In this document: positions 1 to 12,413 of the stretch, piece after piece
Layout: every line of letters begins with the position of its first letter
How positions within the stretch are numbered: position 1 is the first letter of the stretch
NCBI RefSeq assembly: GCF_027580225.2
Contig: NC_073359.2
Coordinates: 16,996,001 to 17,060,000, forward strand
Source of the DNA: Misgurnus anguillicaudatus
Taxonomy: Eukaryota; Chordata; Actinopteri; Cypriniformes; Cobitidae
DNA: 64,000 bases
Direction: 5' to 3'
Notes under the pieces: model-generated
The model's database searches: none
Seen by the model: the letters and a program-made list of their open reading frames with translations, nothing else
What the model was told of the DNA's origin: nothing
Made by a program: the position numbers and the translations under genes

Positions 1-489
1 GGTAACAATTGACTTTCTGTCTGGACTGCTTACAAATAACTACTCTTCTACATTTTTATATCTTCCATTCTCTAGGCATTCAACATATCATTGTAATGTA
101 AATCTTCTTGCTAAAAATGTCATTAAACATCATTAGCAGACATAGCAAATCAAGCTGATAGTTTCTGATAGGTCTATATAGGTAATTAAAACAGCTTCAA
201 TCATTAAGTGGTCGCACTTAATGAAGAAAAATATCACTTTGTAGACGGTCCCTAGGCTTCTCTCAGCACCCAGTTGGATATTCAACAGACATTCGCAACA
301 AGGTAGGACATTACAACGATACTAGGATATTTTAAGCGATTGTGAAAAATGTAGGTTATAGGCAAGACACTTGGTAATTAGAAATTGCTAAGATTAAACT
401 TCTGCCATGTCTACTAAGAAAGTTATTGACCCCGGAAGTCCGAATGTCTGAATATCAAACCAACTTTACCGCAGTTTAAATGTTGGGTT
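1..489. other. Intergenic DNA, nothing recognised
   Basis: AT-rich sequence with no convincing exon, RNA gene or complete transposon end. Nothing here can be assigned. Confidence 0.5.
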
Positions 490-645
490 CTATTAAAGTC
501 CATTAAAATGAGAAAAATTCTGCAATGTTTTCTTCAAAAAACATAATTTCTTCTCGACTGAACAAAGAAAGACATCAACATTTTGGATGACATGGTGGTG
601 AGTAAATTATCTGGATTTTTCTTTTAAGAAAATGGATTAAAGCAG
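490..645. repeat. Truncated copy of a TTAA-target long-TIR MITE
   Basis: This matches one arm of the complete element at 34478-35397. The shared part runs from GTCCATTAAAATGAGAAAAA through AACAAAGAAAGACATCAACA to GATTTTTCTTTTAAGAAAAT. Only one arm is present, so the copy is truncated. Confidence 0.75.
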
Positions 646-1795
646 TTCTCAAACGGGGCCCTGAGATGGTGCCGGGGGGCCCAGGTTTTTTATAAAATAA
701 TATTTTATAAAATGCGTCTGCAGCAGGCACTTATTTTGACATGACACGTGATGCACATAAGTTTACATGACGTGCCAAACACATATTTTGAAATGACAAG
801 CCACACACACATGATGGGCTACATACATGTTGTGGCGAGCTTCGCATCGTGAACCCTCAAAAAAAAGTCACGTGCCGCCACTGCTTTTGTATATTTATAT
901 ATTTTGTATGGAGTGTAGAGATGATATCAAGCACAATTAGCATAATAATGATGTCATTACATCATATTTGTACTTGATATTATATGGATAAAAAATTGGT
1001 CCTTGGAAACTTTTTAAGTTTTTTAAGTTCTTTCCAAGTACTTTTGTACGGGCAGTAATGGTGACACAGCTATCCAAAAAGTCACTAGATCTGTTGCTAG
1101 ACGCTTTAAGGGGCTTAATGGTCAGAATCATTAAGTTGGCAACGTTGCTGCCATGCATGTTTGCTTAAAAATCTGATTGCTCAAAAGCGGCACAGTTCTC
1201 CTCAATGAACATATCATATCATCCACAAACAGTGAGACACGAGTTACACAACAAAAGTATCAAATTTAGTTGAAGAGATTTGGCAAACTGTTATTTTACC
1301 TTAACAAGAATTCGTTATCAACAACATAGCTTGGCTATCTGTGGCATAAAGGGAACAAAATGGTTTGAAGGAAAAATTAAATGTGGAAAATCTGACATAA
1401 TTACATTATTATTAGTATAGATTGTTTCTTAAGCTATTTCCATTTTTAAAAGTAAATATCACTGAACTACATCAACACTGAATGAACAAGAACCCTTATT
1501 TGGCTAATAAGGATTTTTTATTTGGCAGCCATTCTTAGCAGCAGGATTTTGTCGTTATTGAGGGTAATACAGCGTGAAATGTTGTTTTTAGCACTTTAGA
1601 TGGTGAGGCACAGTCATGGAGCTTTACGAAGGTCAGTTCAATAGCTCGATCGGATACGGTGAAAAGGTCAGCGAGGCACATGCTACCTTTGCAGATCTTT
1701 ATCCTGTTATGTTAAACAACCTTTAGGAAATAGACTGACTGTTGGCTGATTTACTTCAATTTTATTCTTTCTGTAGACAACACTTGGGTTGTAAT
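646..1795. other. Intergenic DNA, nothing recognised
   Basis: No splice-flanked coding segment and no paired terminal repeats were seen. The short open frame at 937-1158 has no recognisable domain and lies in AT-rich DNA. Confidence 0.45.
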
Positions 1796-1930
1796 TCTTA
1801 TGCTGGACTGTTTTAATCTATTGTTGGGTCAAATATATACAATTTCTGGGTTAATTTGTCCCAATGACTGAGTTTGTCCCTTTTTGACCGAACATTGGGT
1901 TAAAAATAACCCAGCATTTTTGAAGTGTAG
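1796..1930. repeat. Fragment of a CACTG-ended DNA transposon
   Basis: A GGGTTAA/TTAACCC-rich inverted structure (GGTCAAATATATACAATTTC ... AAAAATAACCCAGCATTTTT) ends in AGTGTAG, the complement of a CACT terminus. This resembles the non-autonomous EnSpm-like repeats common in cyprinids. Family assignment is inferred. Confidence 0.45.
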
Positions 1931-2160
1931 TTGGTGACGTTGTTTTTTTAAGGGTATGGCTTTCAGTACGCTCAAAGAACCAAACATTTTAAACACTAAA
2001 GTGGTTTGTAATATAACAAAAGCTAAATATACGTATCTATTGATGCAGCACGCCTTATGTTTCGTCAATATACAATTGACATCCTAATAAAGACGATTGA
2101 GAACCCTGTTGTTAACGGATAGGAGTGTGTTTGATAGATTTTGAATGCATGGAAAAAGCC

Positions 2161-2525
2161 ACACTGCAAAGAAATGCCTTTTTTTCTTAATATTTTTGTC
2201 TTGTTTTGAGTAAAAACATCTTAAAATTCTTAAATTAAGAATTTTTTTCTTGATGAGCAAAATGACCTAGGAAAATAAGTCTAGTTTTTAGACAAAAAAT
2301 ATAAAATGTAAGCGAATTTGTGCTTAAAACAAGCAAAAACATTCTGTCGATGGAATAAGAAAAAATTTCTTGAATTAAGTGTTTATGAAAAATGTAAACT
2401 TTTTTCAAGAAAAAAATTCTCATTCCATTGGCAGAATTTTTTTGCTTGTTTTAAGCACTAATTTTATTAAAGTTTATATTTTTTGTCTAAAAATTAGACT
2501 TATTTTCCTAGGTCATTCCTAGGAC
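2161..2525. repeat. Foldback MITE with CACTGCAAA start
   Basis: Starts CACTGCAAAGAAATG. Two arms (about 2240-2385 and 2396-2520) are near-complementary: GACCTAGGAAAATAAGTCTA in the first is answered by TAGACTTATTTTCCTAGGTC in the second. Copy-specific stretches such as GCTTAAAACAAGC recur in the related copy at 18694-18974. No coding capacity. Confidence 0.7.
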
Positions 2526-2636
2526 AATTCGGTTTAGGGACATGCACCCTATACTTTTAATATGTATGTATTATTGTACGTATGAACCATATGTTCAGTT
2601 TTTACAAATAAATAAATCCCAGTTGAGTCCTATACA

Positions 2637-2875
2637 CTGGTAAGAAAAAGTATTTGTACCCCTAGGAATAAACTGGTTTTCTACAGTGATTTGCCATAAA
2701 ATGTGATTTGATCCAGGTCATAACAATAGACATAAACTGACAACACACAAATAATTCTAGTTTGTTATGTCAAATAATTCAAGAAACTTATTTGTGTGTT
2801 GTCAGCTTATGCACATTGTGTTTGTGCATAAGCTATCTGACAACAAATTAAACATAAAATAGTGGAATAATAATA
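2637..2875. repeat. Tc1/mariner-like non-autonomous fragment
   Basis: The left part, ACTGGTAAGAAAAAGTATTT, looks like a Tc1 terminus. An internal inverted pair follows: AAACTGACAACACACAAATA near 2735 and TTATTTGTGTGTTGTCAGC near 2790. No transposase remains. Confidence 0.45.
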
Positions 2876-3706
2876 TATCTTTGAATACCACTATGACTTG
2901 AAACAGAAGCACAAACTGTTAACTGAGATTAGAATGAAGACGTGGTGATGTGTTGAGAAGATTGAACCGAACCTACGCTTCCTAAAGACACTCTTGGGCT
3001 CTGTCTGAAGATCGTTGTGAGGTCTGTCTGACGTACTGGAAGTCTTTGAAGACGTACTGGTCCAGATGTTTGAAAAGACATAAAAAGATGTGGAAGGTCA
3101 AGACTGGAAAACAGTAAAAGCTTGGCAGACATTTAAAATACTGTAAGACACACTCAAAATTGCTTCAGGCCTTCCCTAAACAATCTTGAGGGAGTATCAT
3201 TTTTGACCTTGTCTCATACTGTTGCTATACATAGAATTACTTTTGTTTGGACATATGGTGCCAAAAATGTATATTTCTTGAACGCCAGTAAAGACAAATG
3301 GTTTTGTCTAATGTTTTAGGACACATGCGGTCTGATTTATCATGGACCTCAGTATAAACCTATTTCCAAACTTGACCTCTAACTTGGAGTGAACTAAACA
3401 TGAATTAGCAATTTGTCAAGAAATATACTGTAAGATATACAGTGGGGGAAATAAGTATTGAACTCGTCAAAATTTTTTTCCAGTCCATATATTTCCAGTG
3501 AGGTTGTTCACATAACATTTTCACCAGACATCAGTAATAACTCAAGCAATCCACAAATATAAAGAATTCAATACATTAAAGTCAATAAATAAAATTATAT
3601 GCAATAAAGTTGAATGACACAGGAAAAAAGTATTGTACACGTTAAGATAAAGCTATAGTCACCAAGGCAAGGAGCCAGCTGAAATCCATAAGTATTTAGA
3701 AAGTGA

Positions 3707-4252
3707 TTATTTTTCCCATCTGTGCAAGTTATTATCAGTTGGGTTAGTACACTGATGAGCTATAAAAATGTTACCAAATATATGTTCAACTGGATTCAAG
3801 TCAGGTGATTGACTGGGCCATTCTAACACCTTGATTTTCTTTCTCTGAAACCAATTGAGAGTTTCCTTTGCTGTATGCTTTGAATCATTGTCCTGCTGGA
3901 AGGTCCAACCACGTCTCATCTTCATTATCCTGGTGGATTGCAGCAGATTCTTCTCAAGAATCTCTTCGTAAAGCCTCCAAACTTCACTGTTGGTATAGTG
4001 TTCTAAGGGTGATGTGCAGTGTATTGTTTTCTCTGTTACAATGGTACCTGCTGCCTCCAGGTCTATCTGGAGCTCTTTTCGAGTGGTCCTTGGCTCTTGG
4101 GCTATTCTTCTGACTATTCTTCTGACTCCCTGGTCAGAAATCTTGCGAGGATCTCCTGTGCTTGGCTGGTTGATGATGGAGTGATATTGCTTCCATTTGC
4201 AGATGATGGCTCCAATGGTGCTTACAGGAAGATTCAGAAGTTTGAAATACAT
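3707..4252 (-). pseudogene. Tc1 transposase remnant, centre deleted
   Basis: This 181-residue open frame joins an N-terminal helix-turn-helix part ([10 protein letters not shown] ... [10 protein letters not shown]) to the C-terminal catalytic part ([18 protein letters not shown] ... [15 protein letters not shown]). The region with the first catalytic Asp and much of the fold is missing. The second Asp and the Glu remain 34 residues apart, as in classical Tc1 (DD34E). It cannot be active, and it sits inside the TIRs of the element around it. Confidence 0.85.
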
Positions 4253-4477
4253 CTGTATTCGATTCTATCAATATGTTTCGCAACAACAAGGTTGCTAAGG
4301 TCTTAGGAGTGCTCTTTGCTTTAACCCATCATGAATTGTTTCTTGTGTGACACCTTGATAACGAAAAGCCTTTTTATAGCTCATAACCCAGCTGATAATA
4401 ATTTGCTCACATAGGAAATATAATTACTTTCTAAATACTTATGGATTTCAGTTGGTTCCTTGCCTTGGTGACTAGCT

Positions 4478-5733
4478 TCCCAGCTAACAGAACAAAGTTC
4501 TACCAGAAAGACTCGAAGATAGGTTAAGAATTGATATGAGTTTATTTAACAGTAGTTAGCAACCCTGGAATGTAACACAGTATAGTTCTTTGGCGTAGGC
4601 CCCGACCATAGTTCAAATCCGGGGGTCACGGATTCTTGCGGTTCCTGTCTGAAGATGAAGACAGGCCAGAATCTAATCCTTCTCGAGTATGGACGGAACC
4701 GACGTGGTGATGGTGGTAGGGAGGGTGGGTTGTAAATGCTGGCATCAGTATCTGCGAACGCAAAGACAGGTGAGTACGAGGCTTATATACTCTCAGTATC
4801 AGGGGTGATTGATTGCGTCTTGTGAAATGAATGACGTAACATTCAAGTTTCATGGTAGAACTTACGCTACGCTACGCTAAGCTAACATTTCTAAGAACAT
4901 TTCTTTGAAAGTTCCCAACGTTCCCAAAAACGTTCCACCACACTCTTAGACTTTTTATTGTATATATGCGGTAACTCATCAGTTTGTCATTAAGGATTTT
5001 TAGAAACTTAAAAACGAACTATGCCGCAGTGCATGCTGGGAGTCCTGGGTGAGATATGTAATTTGTTGATACCCACAGCATGCATTGCAGCATGAAGTTT
5101 TCATTTAGTTGTCACAATTGTTGAGATTTATACTCTAAATATTGATGTTTGTGCGTCCCTAATATATAGCGGTTCATTTTTGTACATAGTTTCTAATAAT
5201 CCTTAATGACAAACTGCTGTGAGAGTGTTGGATCTCATTTTGACTTGAAAGAAACTTTTGATATGTAAATCAATTAGATCATGATCTTTACAATTATCTA
5301 CCAACAACCATAGAATTGCACTAACTTTACATAACTATGACCAATTTTTTATACACACACAAGGTTAATGGAACTAGCGAAAAACTAGCAAGCAAAATGT
5401 CAAGGGGCAAGTGTCCAACTAAAACAAACACAGATCACCAATATGGTTTAAATGAAACAAAACATTACCATCAAAACCTAATAAGTGAATTGTGTTTTCT
5501 CCAGCAATATTTTTATAGAACATTCAGAAATAATGTTTTATAACAGTTTAAAATAATAGAATGCAATGTTTCTCTATCATTTTAACAAGCAAAAAGTAAA
5601 TATAGAAAACGGTAGAACCTCTAACGTTCAGACAACCCAGAAAGGTTCTTAGAATGTTTAAAAAACTGGACACGTTTTTGGGAACGTTGGAAACTTTCAA
5701 GGAACGTTCTTAGCACTTTTTTGTTGGGTTTTT
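4478..5733. mobile_element. Nested insertion with two sets of inverted arms
   Basis: This sequence interrupts the right arm of the surrounding Tc1 element. AAGAACATTTCTTTGAAAGT near 4890 is the approximate inverse of the stretch near 5690 (ACTTTCAAGGAACGTTCTT). Inside that, AGTTTGTCATTAAGGATTTT near 4980 is inverted near 5200 (AATCCTTAATGACAAACTGC). So it looks like one foldback MITE inside another, preceded by about 400 bp I cannot assign. Target duplications were not identified. Confidence 0.6.
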
Positions 5734-6255
5734 CCTAACGTGTTCAATACTTTTTTCCTGTGTCTTTCAACTTTATTGCACATAACTTTATTTATAAACC
5801 TTAATGTTGTGAATTCTTTATATTTGTGGATTTATTAAGTTAATTCTGATGTCTAGTAAAAATTTCATGTAAATAACCTCATTGGAAATATATGTACTGA
5901 AAAAAATGTTGACACGCTTAATATATATTTCCCCAACTGTATGTCATAACCTTCTAGCATTAGTTTGGATTAGGAATACATTCCCAGACTTCTTGCTGTC
6001 CTGAATAGGAGAACGATGATGGTTGTTTATATAACAGCAATCCACATTTTTTCCAGAAGTTATTTTCAACGGCAGGAGTTTAGCAGGTGTCTAAAAGTAT
6101 TACTATAAGCAAATGCTGATTATATAATTCATCAATTTTTTTTCCAAATTAGCATTAAAATTTACATTGCTAAGCAGCTTTACAGAAAATGTATTTAAGC
6201 ACAAAACAGTAAACAAGAATTAACTTTAGAAATGTACTTTAAAGAAAAATAAGCT

Positions 6256-6345
6256 ATACACTGTAAAAAGTAAAAGTTGGATTCATTTACTACAATCAAA
6301 AACACCTAAAAATCTTTAAGTAAAAAATTTAAGTTGAAAAAGAGT
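6256..6345. repeat. CACTGTAAAAAGTAAAA repeat end
   Basis: TACACTGTAAAAAGTAAAAG followed by TTGGAT matches the stretch at the far right of the window (63945-64000) and resembles 38236-38400 inverted. It is a CACTG-type MITE terminus; the other end was not located. Confidence 0.55.
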
Positions 6346-8348
6346 TTTGTACGCATAGAAAATGTACGATTATTAGAAAAGAAACAATAATCAAACTCCA
6401 CAATAAAAAATACCCCCATAACCCCAACATCACAGGGGTGAAGGCAAATCGTACAAAAACATGAATGCGGTTGTATGAATTAATACAAATTAGCCACCTC
6501 TTAAAAATTTGTACGAATTGCCACAAGACTGTGTTGAAGCAACAGTTCTTCATGCTAAAACTAATTCATCACAGCTTCATACGATAGTTAGACTTTACTT
6601 CCAGCATTATTGTTTCACATTCATAATGATTTAAAACGTCAATGTTCATTGCAAAATAATGAGTTCAACGTTAGGAGATGCTAAAACAAACGTCAGGAGT
6701 GTTCGCAGCTATTTAGGGTTGTAGAATGTCCTGAACTTTACAGCAGATAAGATAACTTATCATACTCATTCAGACATCATCACAAAACCTGGAGGTATTT
6801 TGAAAGGTACACAACAACACAGCTTAGATGTTCTTGTAGGAACCTTTGCTTGGAGCCATGAAGGATCATGAGAATGTTAATGTGAGAACAGGCTGTAATG
6901 TTTTAATGTGGATGTGCTTCTGATGGAAAAGAAAGCCATTATTGATGGGAACTATTAAAATGCGGTACGCTACTGCATAAGCAAAAGCCAGATGTTTGGT
7001 GTCTGAGCGCAAAGGGGTGGGTGGCGGCTATGGGGCAGTAGGGACGAAGGCATGGGCGGGGGGATAAAGGTGAAGGCCCAGGAGATTTCACTTTTTCCGA
7101 CATTCATAAACACATACCCCTTCAGTTCCCACTGAACTTCACATTCCAAACCAGCCAACTCACCGCTGTGTTCGGTGTCAGGAAGTCTTGACTCACAGCA
7201 GTGCCCATAAGCATGCACAATAAATTTGGCACATGTTGCTATTAAAACATGCCCATGAAATGACTGCCTGATTACTTTGAAGGGAAATTACAAGGCCCAT
7301 TCGGACGCCTACACCAACTCCTTTTCCCAAACTCCAAGTTAAACAAAACATGGAAGTAATGATCACAAAGACCATAACAATGTCGTCTGGATGTTTTTAT
7401 TGGTATTAATGACCTCAATCTATCAAACGGCAAGTCACAGCTGAATGGACTCGTTGAAATATGGGAATAGTGTGTGCAAAGGAACTAAGTGGCATGATAA
7501 TTCCCATTCAAATGTAGCAATTACATTCACCATCACCCAATTTGAGATCTTCCATCTGATTGGACTTCAGAATGGAGTGAAGGAGATCAGAACTGTGATG
7601 TTCTTAATGGTTTGTAATAGTGGTCCACGCAACCTCCCCCTTCCCAAACATTCCTTTGCCAATGCACCATCCCCAGGCTGGAGTGCTAAATTGGACATCC
7701 TTCGGGAATACTGTGAGAATGTGAAGTCTGGTTTGCATGCAGCATGGGAGAACAGCATTGGAAGAGGGGTGTGCAAGAGGCTACGCTTAAGTTACACAAG
7801 AAACTTTTGAAGTTTTTACATTATTAATCATTGGATGGAATGGAAAGTTATTTCAGAGAAGTTTTTTGCTTTTGTGTGTGTGTTTTCTGTAAAGCGAGGC
7901 TCTGGGAGAGTGATGACCCGCTGGCCCAGTAGGAGGAAAAAAATGGCATTTCCCATTTTACGATGAAAAACAATGTTTGATCATAGAATGGATATGAAAT
8001 GTTGTACGCGCAAATGTTGTGGGCCTTGGCTTGCGTTCAAGGAAAATATCAAATGAGGTCAGCATTCAGTCAATAAATAAAACCTGTTGCATACTTTTGG
8101 GCGTTTTTCTGGATGGTCCATTAAGAGGCTTTATGATCATTGTTCAAAAACAGTGTTAATGGCACTGTGGCACAGTATAAACAGTCTACACACAGTATAT
8201 ACTGTAAACACATGCAATGATACACAACGATAATGAATAATTAAAATATTTCTTATTGTACCAATACTTTTAGTAAGTGAAAACCTAAATTAAAATAATA
8301 TAAAAAAGAATCAACATATAAAAAAATTATTTGCACATTGATACATTT
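6346..8348. other. Intergenic DNA, mostly single-copy
   Basis: No exon or transposon was recognised. The stretch 7380-7800 is less AT-rich and shows no repeat features; it has a 121-residue open frame without splice context or known domain. It could be a conserved non-coding element, but only alignment would show that. Confidence 0.4.
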
Positions 8349-9026
8349 GGGTCATTCTACAGAAAAGGTGGAATTCAGGTGATGGAAATCTGCTTAAATG
8401 AACTTCTTTCAAAACACCCAAAACTTCTATAATAGCATTAATTAACTTGTCAAATCTATGAATCCCAAAAACGGGGAGCTTAATCTATGTTTAATTTTTA
8501 ATACATTTTAATAAAGAATCCATGAAAAAAAAGAATTCATGACGTTGTATCTTCCACTGACCTCTTGCCCCAAGAAAAACTTCAAAGAGCTGATGCATTG
8601 TTTCAAAATAAAGGTGCTTTGGGTAGGGTAACACCAATGACATAAATTTGGGGGACAAATATTTATTTGATATTATTCATATTAATAGTGTATTTTTTTT
8701 AAATTTCAGTGTTGTAGTAAATTCATACAGGGTTAAAGGTAAATGTAAATTAAATTGTTTTATAAAAACATGGTTTTAAATAATAAGTACACAGTTCAAC
8801 TTCCATGTATGATCAAAGGGACAGGGCAATTTTCAGGACCAGACATTTAAAAAAAAGTTTAAAAAGGGAAAAAAAGAAAAATACATAAATAAACACTCTC
8901 ATCATGTTAAGGGCAGTCTATATTTATTAAATATATATCATTATGGGATTATTGGGTCAAATTAAATGATTAAGGGGTCTCCAAAATCAAGGAACAAGCA
9001 TTTCCACCTTTTTTGTAGAATGACCC
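8349..9026. repeat. Non-autonomous DNA transposon with GGGTCATTCTAC ends
   Basis: The left end GGGTCATTCTACAGAAAAGG is matched by the right end CCTTTTTTGTAGAATGACCC in inverted orientation, 678 bp apart. ATTT flanks both sides as a possible short target duplication. The interior is AT-rich with no transposase. Superfamily not determined. Confidence 0.7.
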
Positions 9027-9287
9027 ATTTACATCATTAGGCAATATTTCAAGTTCTAGGTCTTCATTTATCCTGATAATGGTTAAAACGTTATTAAAAG
9101 TTTTTGGAGTATTTGTCAGTGTGTGTATATTTACTAGATTTTAAGTGTCAAATTGGGATGATTGTTTTATGTTTTACCTTTATCCGCAAATTCTTCAACA
9201 CAATTATCATACCGTCTCCATATTATCAGAAAAGAGTTACAGCAAACACTATTGTTAGGTTTAAGGTGGAACAATCTGCTGTTCATA

Positions 9288-9713
9288 TTAAAGGTGACAT
9301 TTTACAAGACTTTTTTAGGATATAAAATAAATCTTTGGTTTATCCAGAGTACGTATGTGAAGTTTTAGCTCAAAATATCATATAGATCATTTATTATAGC
9401 ATGTTAAAATGGCCTTTTTTGTAGGTGTGAGCAAAAATGTGCCGTTTTTTGGGTGTGAACTTTTAAATGCAAATGAGCTGATCTCTGCACTAAATGGCAG
9501 TGTCGTGATTGTATAGTGCAAGTTAAGGGGCGGTATTATCGCGGAGCCAAATTTAGATAACCTATTTTTTCACATGCTTACAGAAAATGCTTTACCAAAA
9601 ATAAGTTACTGGGTTGCTCTTTTTCACATTTTCTAGGTTGATAGAAGCACTGGGGACCCAATTATAGCACTTAAACATGGAAAAAGGCAGATTTCATGAT
9701 ATGTCACCTTTAA
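9288..9713 (-). repeat. TTAA-target MITE, family A copy 1
   Basis: Bounded by TTAAAGGTGACATTTTACAA and ATGTCACCTTTAA. The interior carries TTTCCATGTTTAAGTGCTAT and GGGTCCCCAGTGCTTCTATC (as the reverse complement), shared with the copies at 9879 and 56707. TTAA at both edges suggests piggyBac- or Kolobok-type mobilisation. Confidence 0.85.
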
Positions 9714-9878
9714 TGCTTTAATAATTGATTTTTAAAAAGAAATTGTGTGTAATGCATTAAAGTGAATGTAAAATATGTATTTGTGTGGCATAGTTTGAGT
9801 TTTGGCACTTGACCTAAGGTCAATGGGCTATTTTTTGGCAACCCTCAGATGAACACTTTTTAATAGCATTCAGTTACC

Positions 9879-10240
9879 TTAAAGGGGACACATCATGACA
9901 ATAAGACCTTTTCCATGTTTAAGTGCTATAATTGGGTCCCCAGTGCTTTTATCAACCTAAAAATGTGAATAGGTCATTGAAATTTGGCTACCCTTGTGAT
10001 ATCAGAAGGGGATCATCTAATAATAATACCGCCTCTTAATGTGCACTGTTCAATATTGGCACTGCCATTTAGTCCAGAGATCAGCTCATTTGCATTTAAA
10101 AGGTAATTTTATCATGCTATAACAAATTTTCTATTTGTTTTTTCTTGGTATTTTGAGCTAGAACTTCACATACATACTTTGGGGACACATTAAATAGTTA
10201 TTTTAACACTTAAAAAAGTATTGTGAAATGTCCCCTTTAA
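9879..10240 (+). repeat. TTAA-target MITE, family A copy 2
   Basis: Bounded by TTAAAGGGGACACATCATGA and AAATGTCCCCTTTAA. It shares the diagnostic interior with copies 1 and 3 and lies 165 bp from copy 1 in the opposite orientation. It is shorter (362 bp), so internal deletion is likely. Confidence 0.85.
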
Positions 10241-10488
10241 AACAACATACAATAACAATAATAACAAACACTAAGGTGGAAACATTCAAAGTATATCAAT
10301 TTATATTTTAAACAAATGCATATGAAATAAGAATGTAATATGAAATAAGCAATGTACAGATTGGCCTGTAGTTTGTTTCTGAGTGTGTGCAACTGAGGAA
10401 ATGAATTTAGCAGCAGCTGATGGGTGCCTGTCTTCCCTCAGTAACATCTGCATTTCATCTGCTTCTTAAACTGTGGTGTGAGCTTTGA

Positions 10489-10490
<2 letters not shown>

Positions 10491-10525
<35 letters not shown>
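10491..10525. repeat. (CT)n microsatellite
   Basis: About 17 CT units, beginning after TTGAAAT. Confidence 0.97.
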
Positions 10526-10528
<3 letters not shown>

Positions 10529-10599
10529 CACACTTACACAAACATGTATTAGGCTATAACATACCGTCCCAAGTCACATGCCATTATTATGACATACAT

Positions 10600-10900
10600 G
10601 ATATATGTCATTCTGCTGCGTGACTTATCCCGATAATTTCCCGCAGTACACACAGTATGTCGATAATGACACCCGTGAGTGGACAGAAACCCACAAACAT
10701 CAGAGGATGCTTGCACACGTGTTTGTCTGAAACATGACTGCGCGCGAGCTCTAAACAGACTCAAATACAGGAATTTAAATTCAGGTGAATTCAAAAACAG
10801 ACGGTTATAAACGGTGCTCCGTTGCTTAAAAAAACAGAAAGCGCTGTTCGGTTCCCGCCCAGACTGTGAGGAGGAGAGATGAGGGCACGCGCGTTTAGAG
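10600..10900 (+). promoter_or_regulatory. s1pr4: Probable promoter region of the S1P receptor gene
   Basis: CpG-containing, less AT-rich sequence just upstream of the inferred leader exon, unlike its surroundings. It has GGTTCCCGCCCAGACTG and GCGCGCGAGC stretches. The transcription start cannot be fixed, and there is no clear TATA box. Placement rests on the strong splice donor at 11133. Confidence 0.35.
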
Positions 10901-11132
10901 TTAGCATTAGACAGACGACACACAGGTGAATTGTTTTTCTATTAATACACTGACAGCACTTGAAGTTTAAACTTTACGTTGAAATATTAAAAGGCAAGGT
11001 TTCAAGGTTTGTGAGAAAGGCAGAATTAAGGATATTTATCATCAGCATGTTGGCAGTTTTATCAACTTTGACCTGAGCGAAATATAAACCAGTGACCAAC
11101 GATGTAGGTGCATCTCTCTGGATAAATAATCG
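10900..11132 (+). other. s1pr4: Putative 5' non-coding exon of the S1P receptor gene
   Basis: It ends at a consensus donor, TCG|GTAAGT, at 11132/11133. The partner acceptor is at 12297/12298. S1P receptor genes typically have an untranslated first exon and a single coding exon, which this layout fits. The 5' boundary given is only a guess. Confidence 0.45.
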
Positions 11133-12297
11133 GTAAGTTTGTTTTCAACACATTGAAAAAGTTATAAATATGTAAAAATGAGTTTGATGCTTATTATTTA
11201 TGCAAAGCTTATTTCGTGTAACATGGAATTCACGGAAAGGATGTGACATTTTTTTACACATTGTTTTGTGTTGTTATGCTATTTGTTGAGTTTGTGTTCA
11301 AATAAAAAAAAGGGACAACACAAGATGTGTTAACACGACACAAAATGTGTTCCAATAATACTACAGATATGTGTCTAACGATTTAACTAAACACAAAATG
11401 TGTAGTTTTAACGCAACCCTTTTAAGAGTGGTGTAGAGATGTAGGCTAGCATACATTGACTAAACACCTTTCTAATACTTTTCTAAACAAAAATCGTGTG
11501 TTTTTAGTCTTCCTGTCATTTCCTTTTGTTTCTTTTTGGCATTTTCAAAACTTTAGTAACCATACATAAGAATGTGGTAAAATGAGCGTGCTTTATTTCA
11601 GGCAGTATTGCAGTCGGTGTGTTAGATTAATAGATTAATAAAAAGGACCAAACGATAACACAGAGTCTATATATCAACTTAATGCCATGATAAGTCAAAT
11701 GAAAGTCATAACATTTCTCAGTGTTATGTCAGCTCGGGGGTGAAATACAGTTTTTGTTGTGTCCTCGTGCCAGATGTGAACTATAGATCATTTGCAAATA
11801 AGGTTGAAATACGTAAATATTTAGCAAACGGTACCTTTGAGAAAATGAAACATGTTTTTATTAAAGTAAATGTAGCAACTATGTTGAAACCAAGGTGCAT
11901 TGATTACTATTTGTCTACTGTTATAGTTCTAGTACAAAAGTCATGATTAAAGTAGGATTACTATAGTAAGATAATGTTAAATATGTGCATAATGTAGGAT
12001 TTTAGTTCAAATAAACCAAAACACTATAGTTACCATATTTGGGTATTTCACATAGCAAATCCAAATGTATAAATTTTTGATTGATAAAAAATTGACCATT
12101 TAAATACGTTTTAGATTTGTAATCTTTTTATTTTTATTTTAATATAAATCTATTTATGCATTAGTAGTGGCTTTGGTTTATTTGGAAGTAAAAAAAGACT
12201 GATTTGAACATAACCTAACCAACCTAAACCAGATTTCCGCTTTATGATCTTTTTGCTAACACATTTTCTTTCTGTTTGTCTTTCTTTGTGTCATTAG
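11133..12297 (+). other. s1pr4: Inferred leader intron of the S1P receptor gene
   Basis: It starts GTAAGTTTG and ends in a long pyrimidine tract (TTTCTTTCTGTTTGTCTTTC...) followed by CATTAG. No transposon with clear ends was seen in it. Confidence 0.5.
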
Positions 12298-12413
12298 GTC
12301 TTCAAAGAAAACCATAATGCGTGAAGCGACGCATCCTCTTTGCACCTCTCTCATCAGAAGACGCTCATAGGCCCCACCTGCTGTTGGAAAGGTGAAGTGC
12401 AGCACGGGAAAAA

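Larger units (their letters stand above)
3440..5939 (-). mobile_element. Tc1-like element, internally deleted and split by a nested insertion
   Basis: The left end CAGTGGGGGAAATAAGTATT at 3440 and the right end ending CCCCAACTG at 5939 are inverted repeats flanked by TA on both sides. The arms are long: TATATTTCCAGTGAGGTTGT on the left matches the right arm with a few mismatches, and the inner part (CACCAAGGCAAGGAGCCAGC near 3660) is answered near 4460. The right arm is cut in two by 1.25 kb of foreign DNA (4478-5733). The transposase remnant lies on the minus strand. TIR divergence suggests an old insertion. Confidence 0.85.
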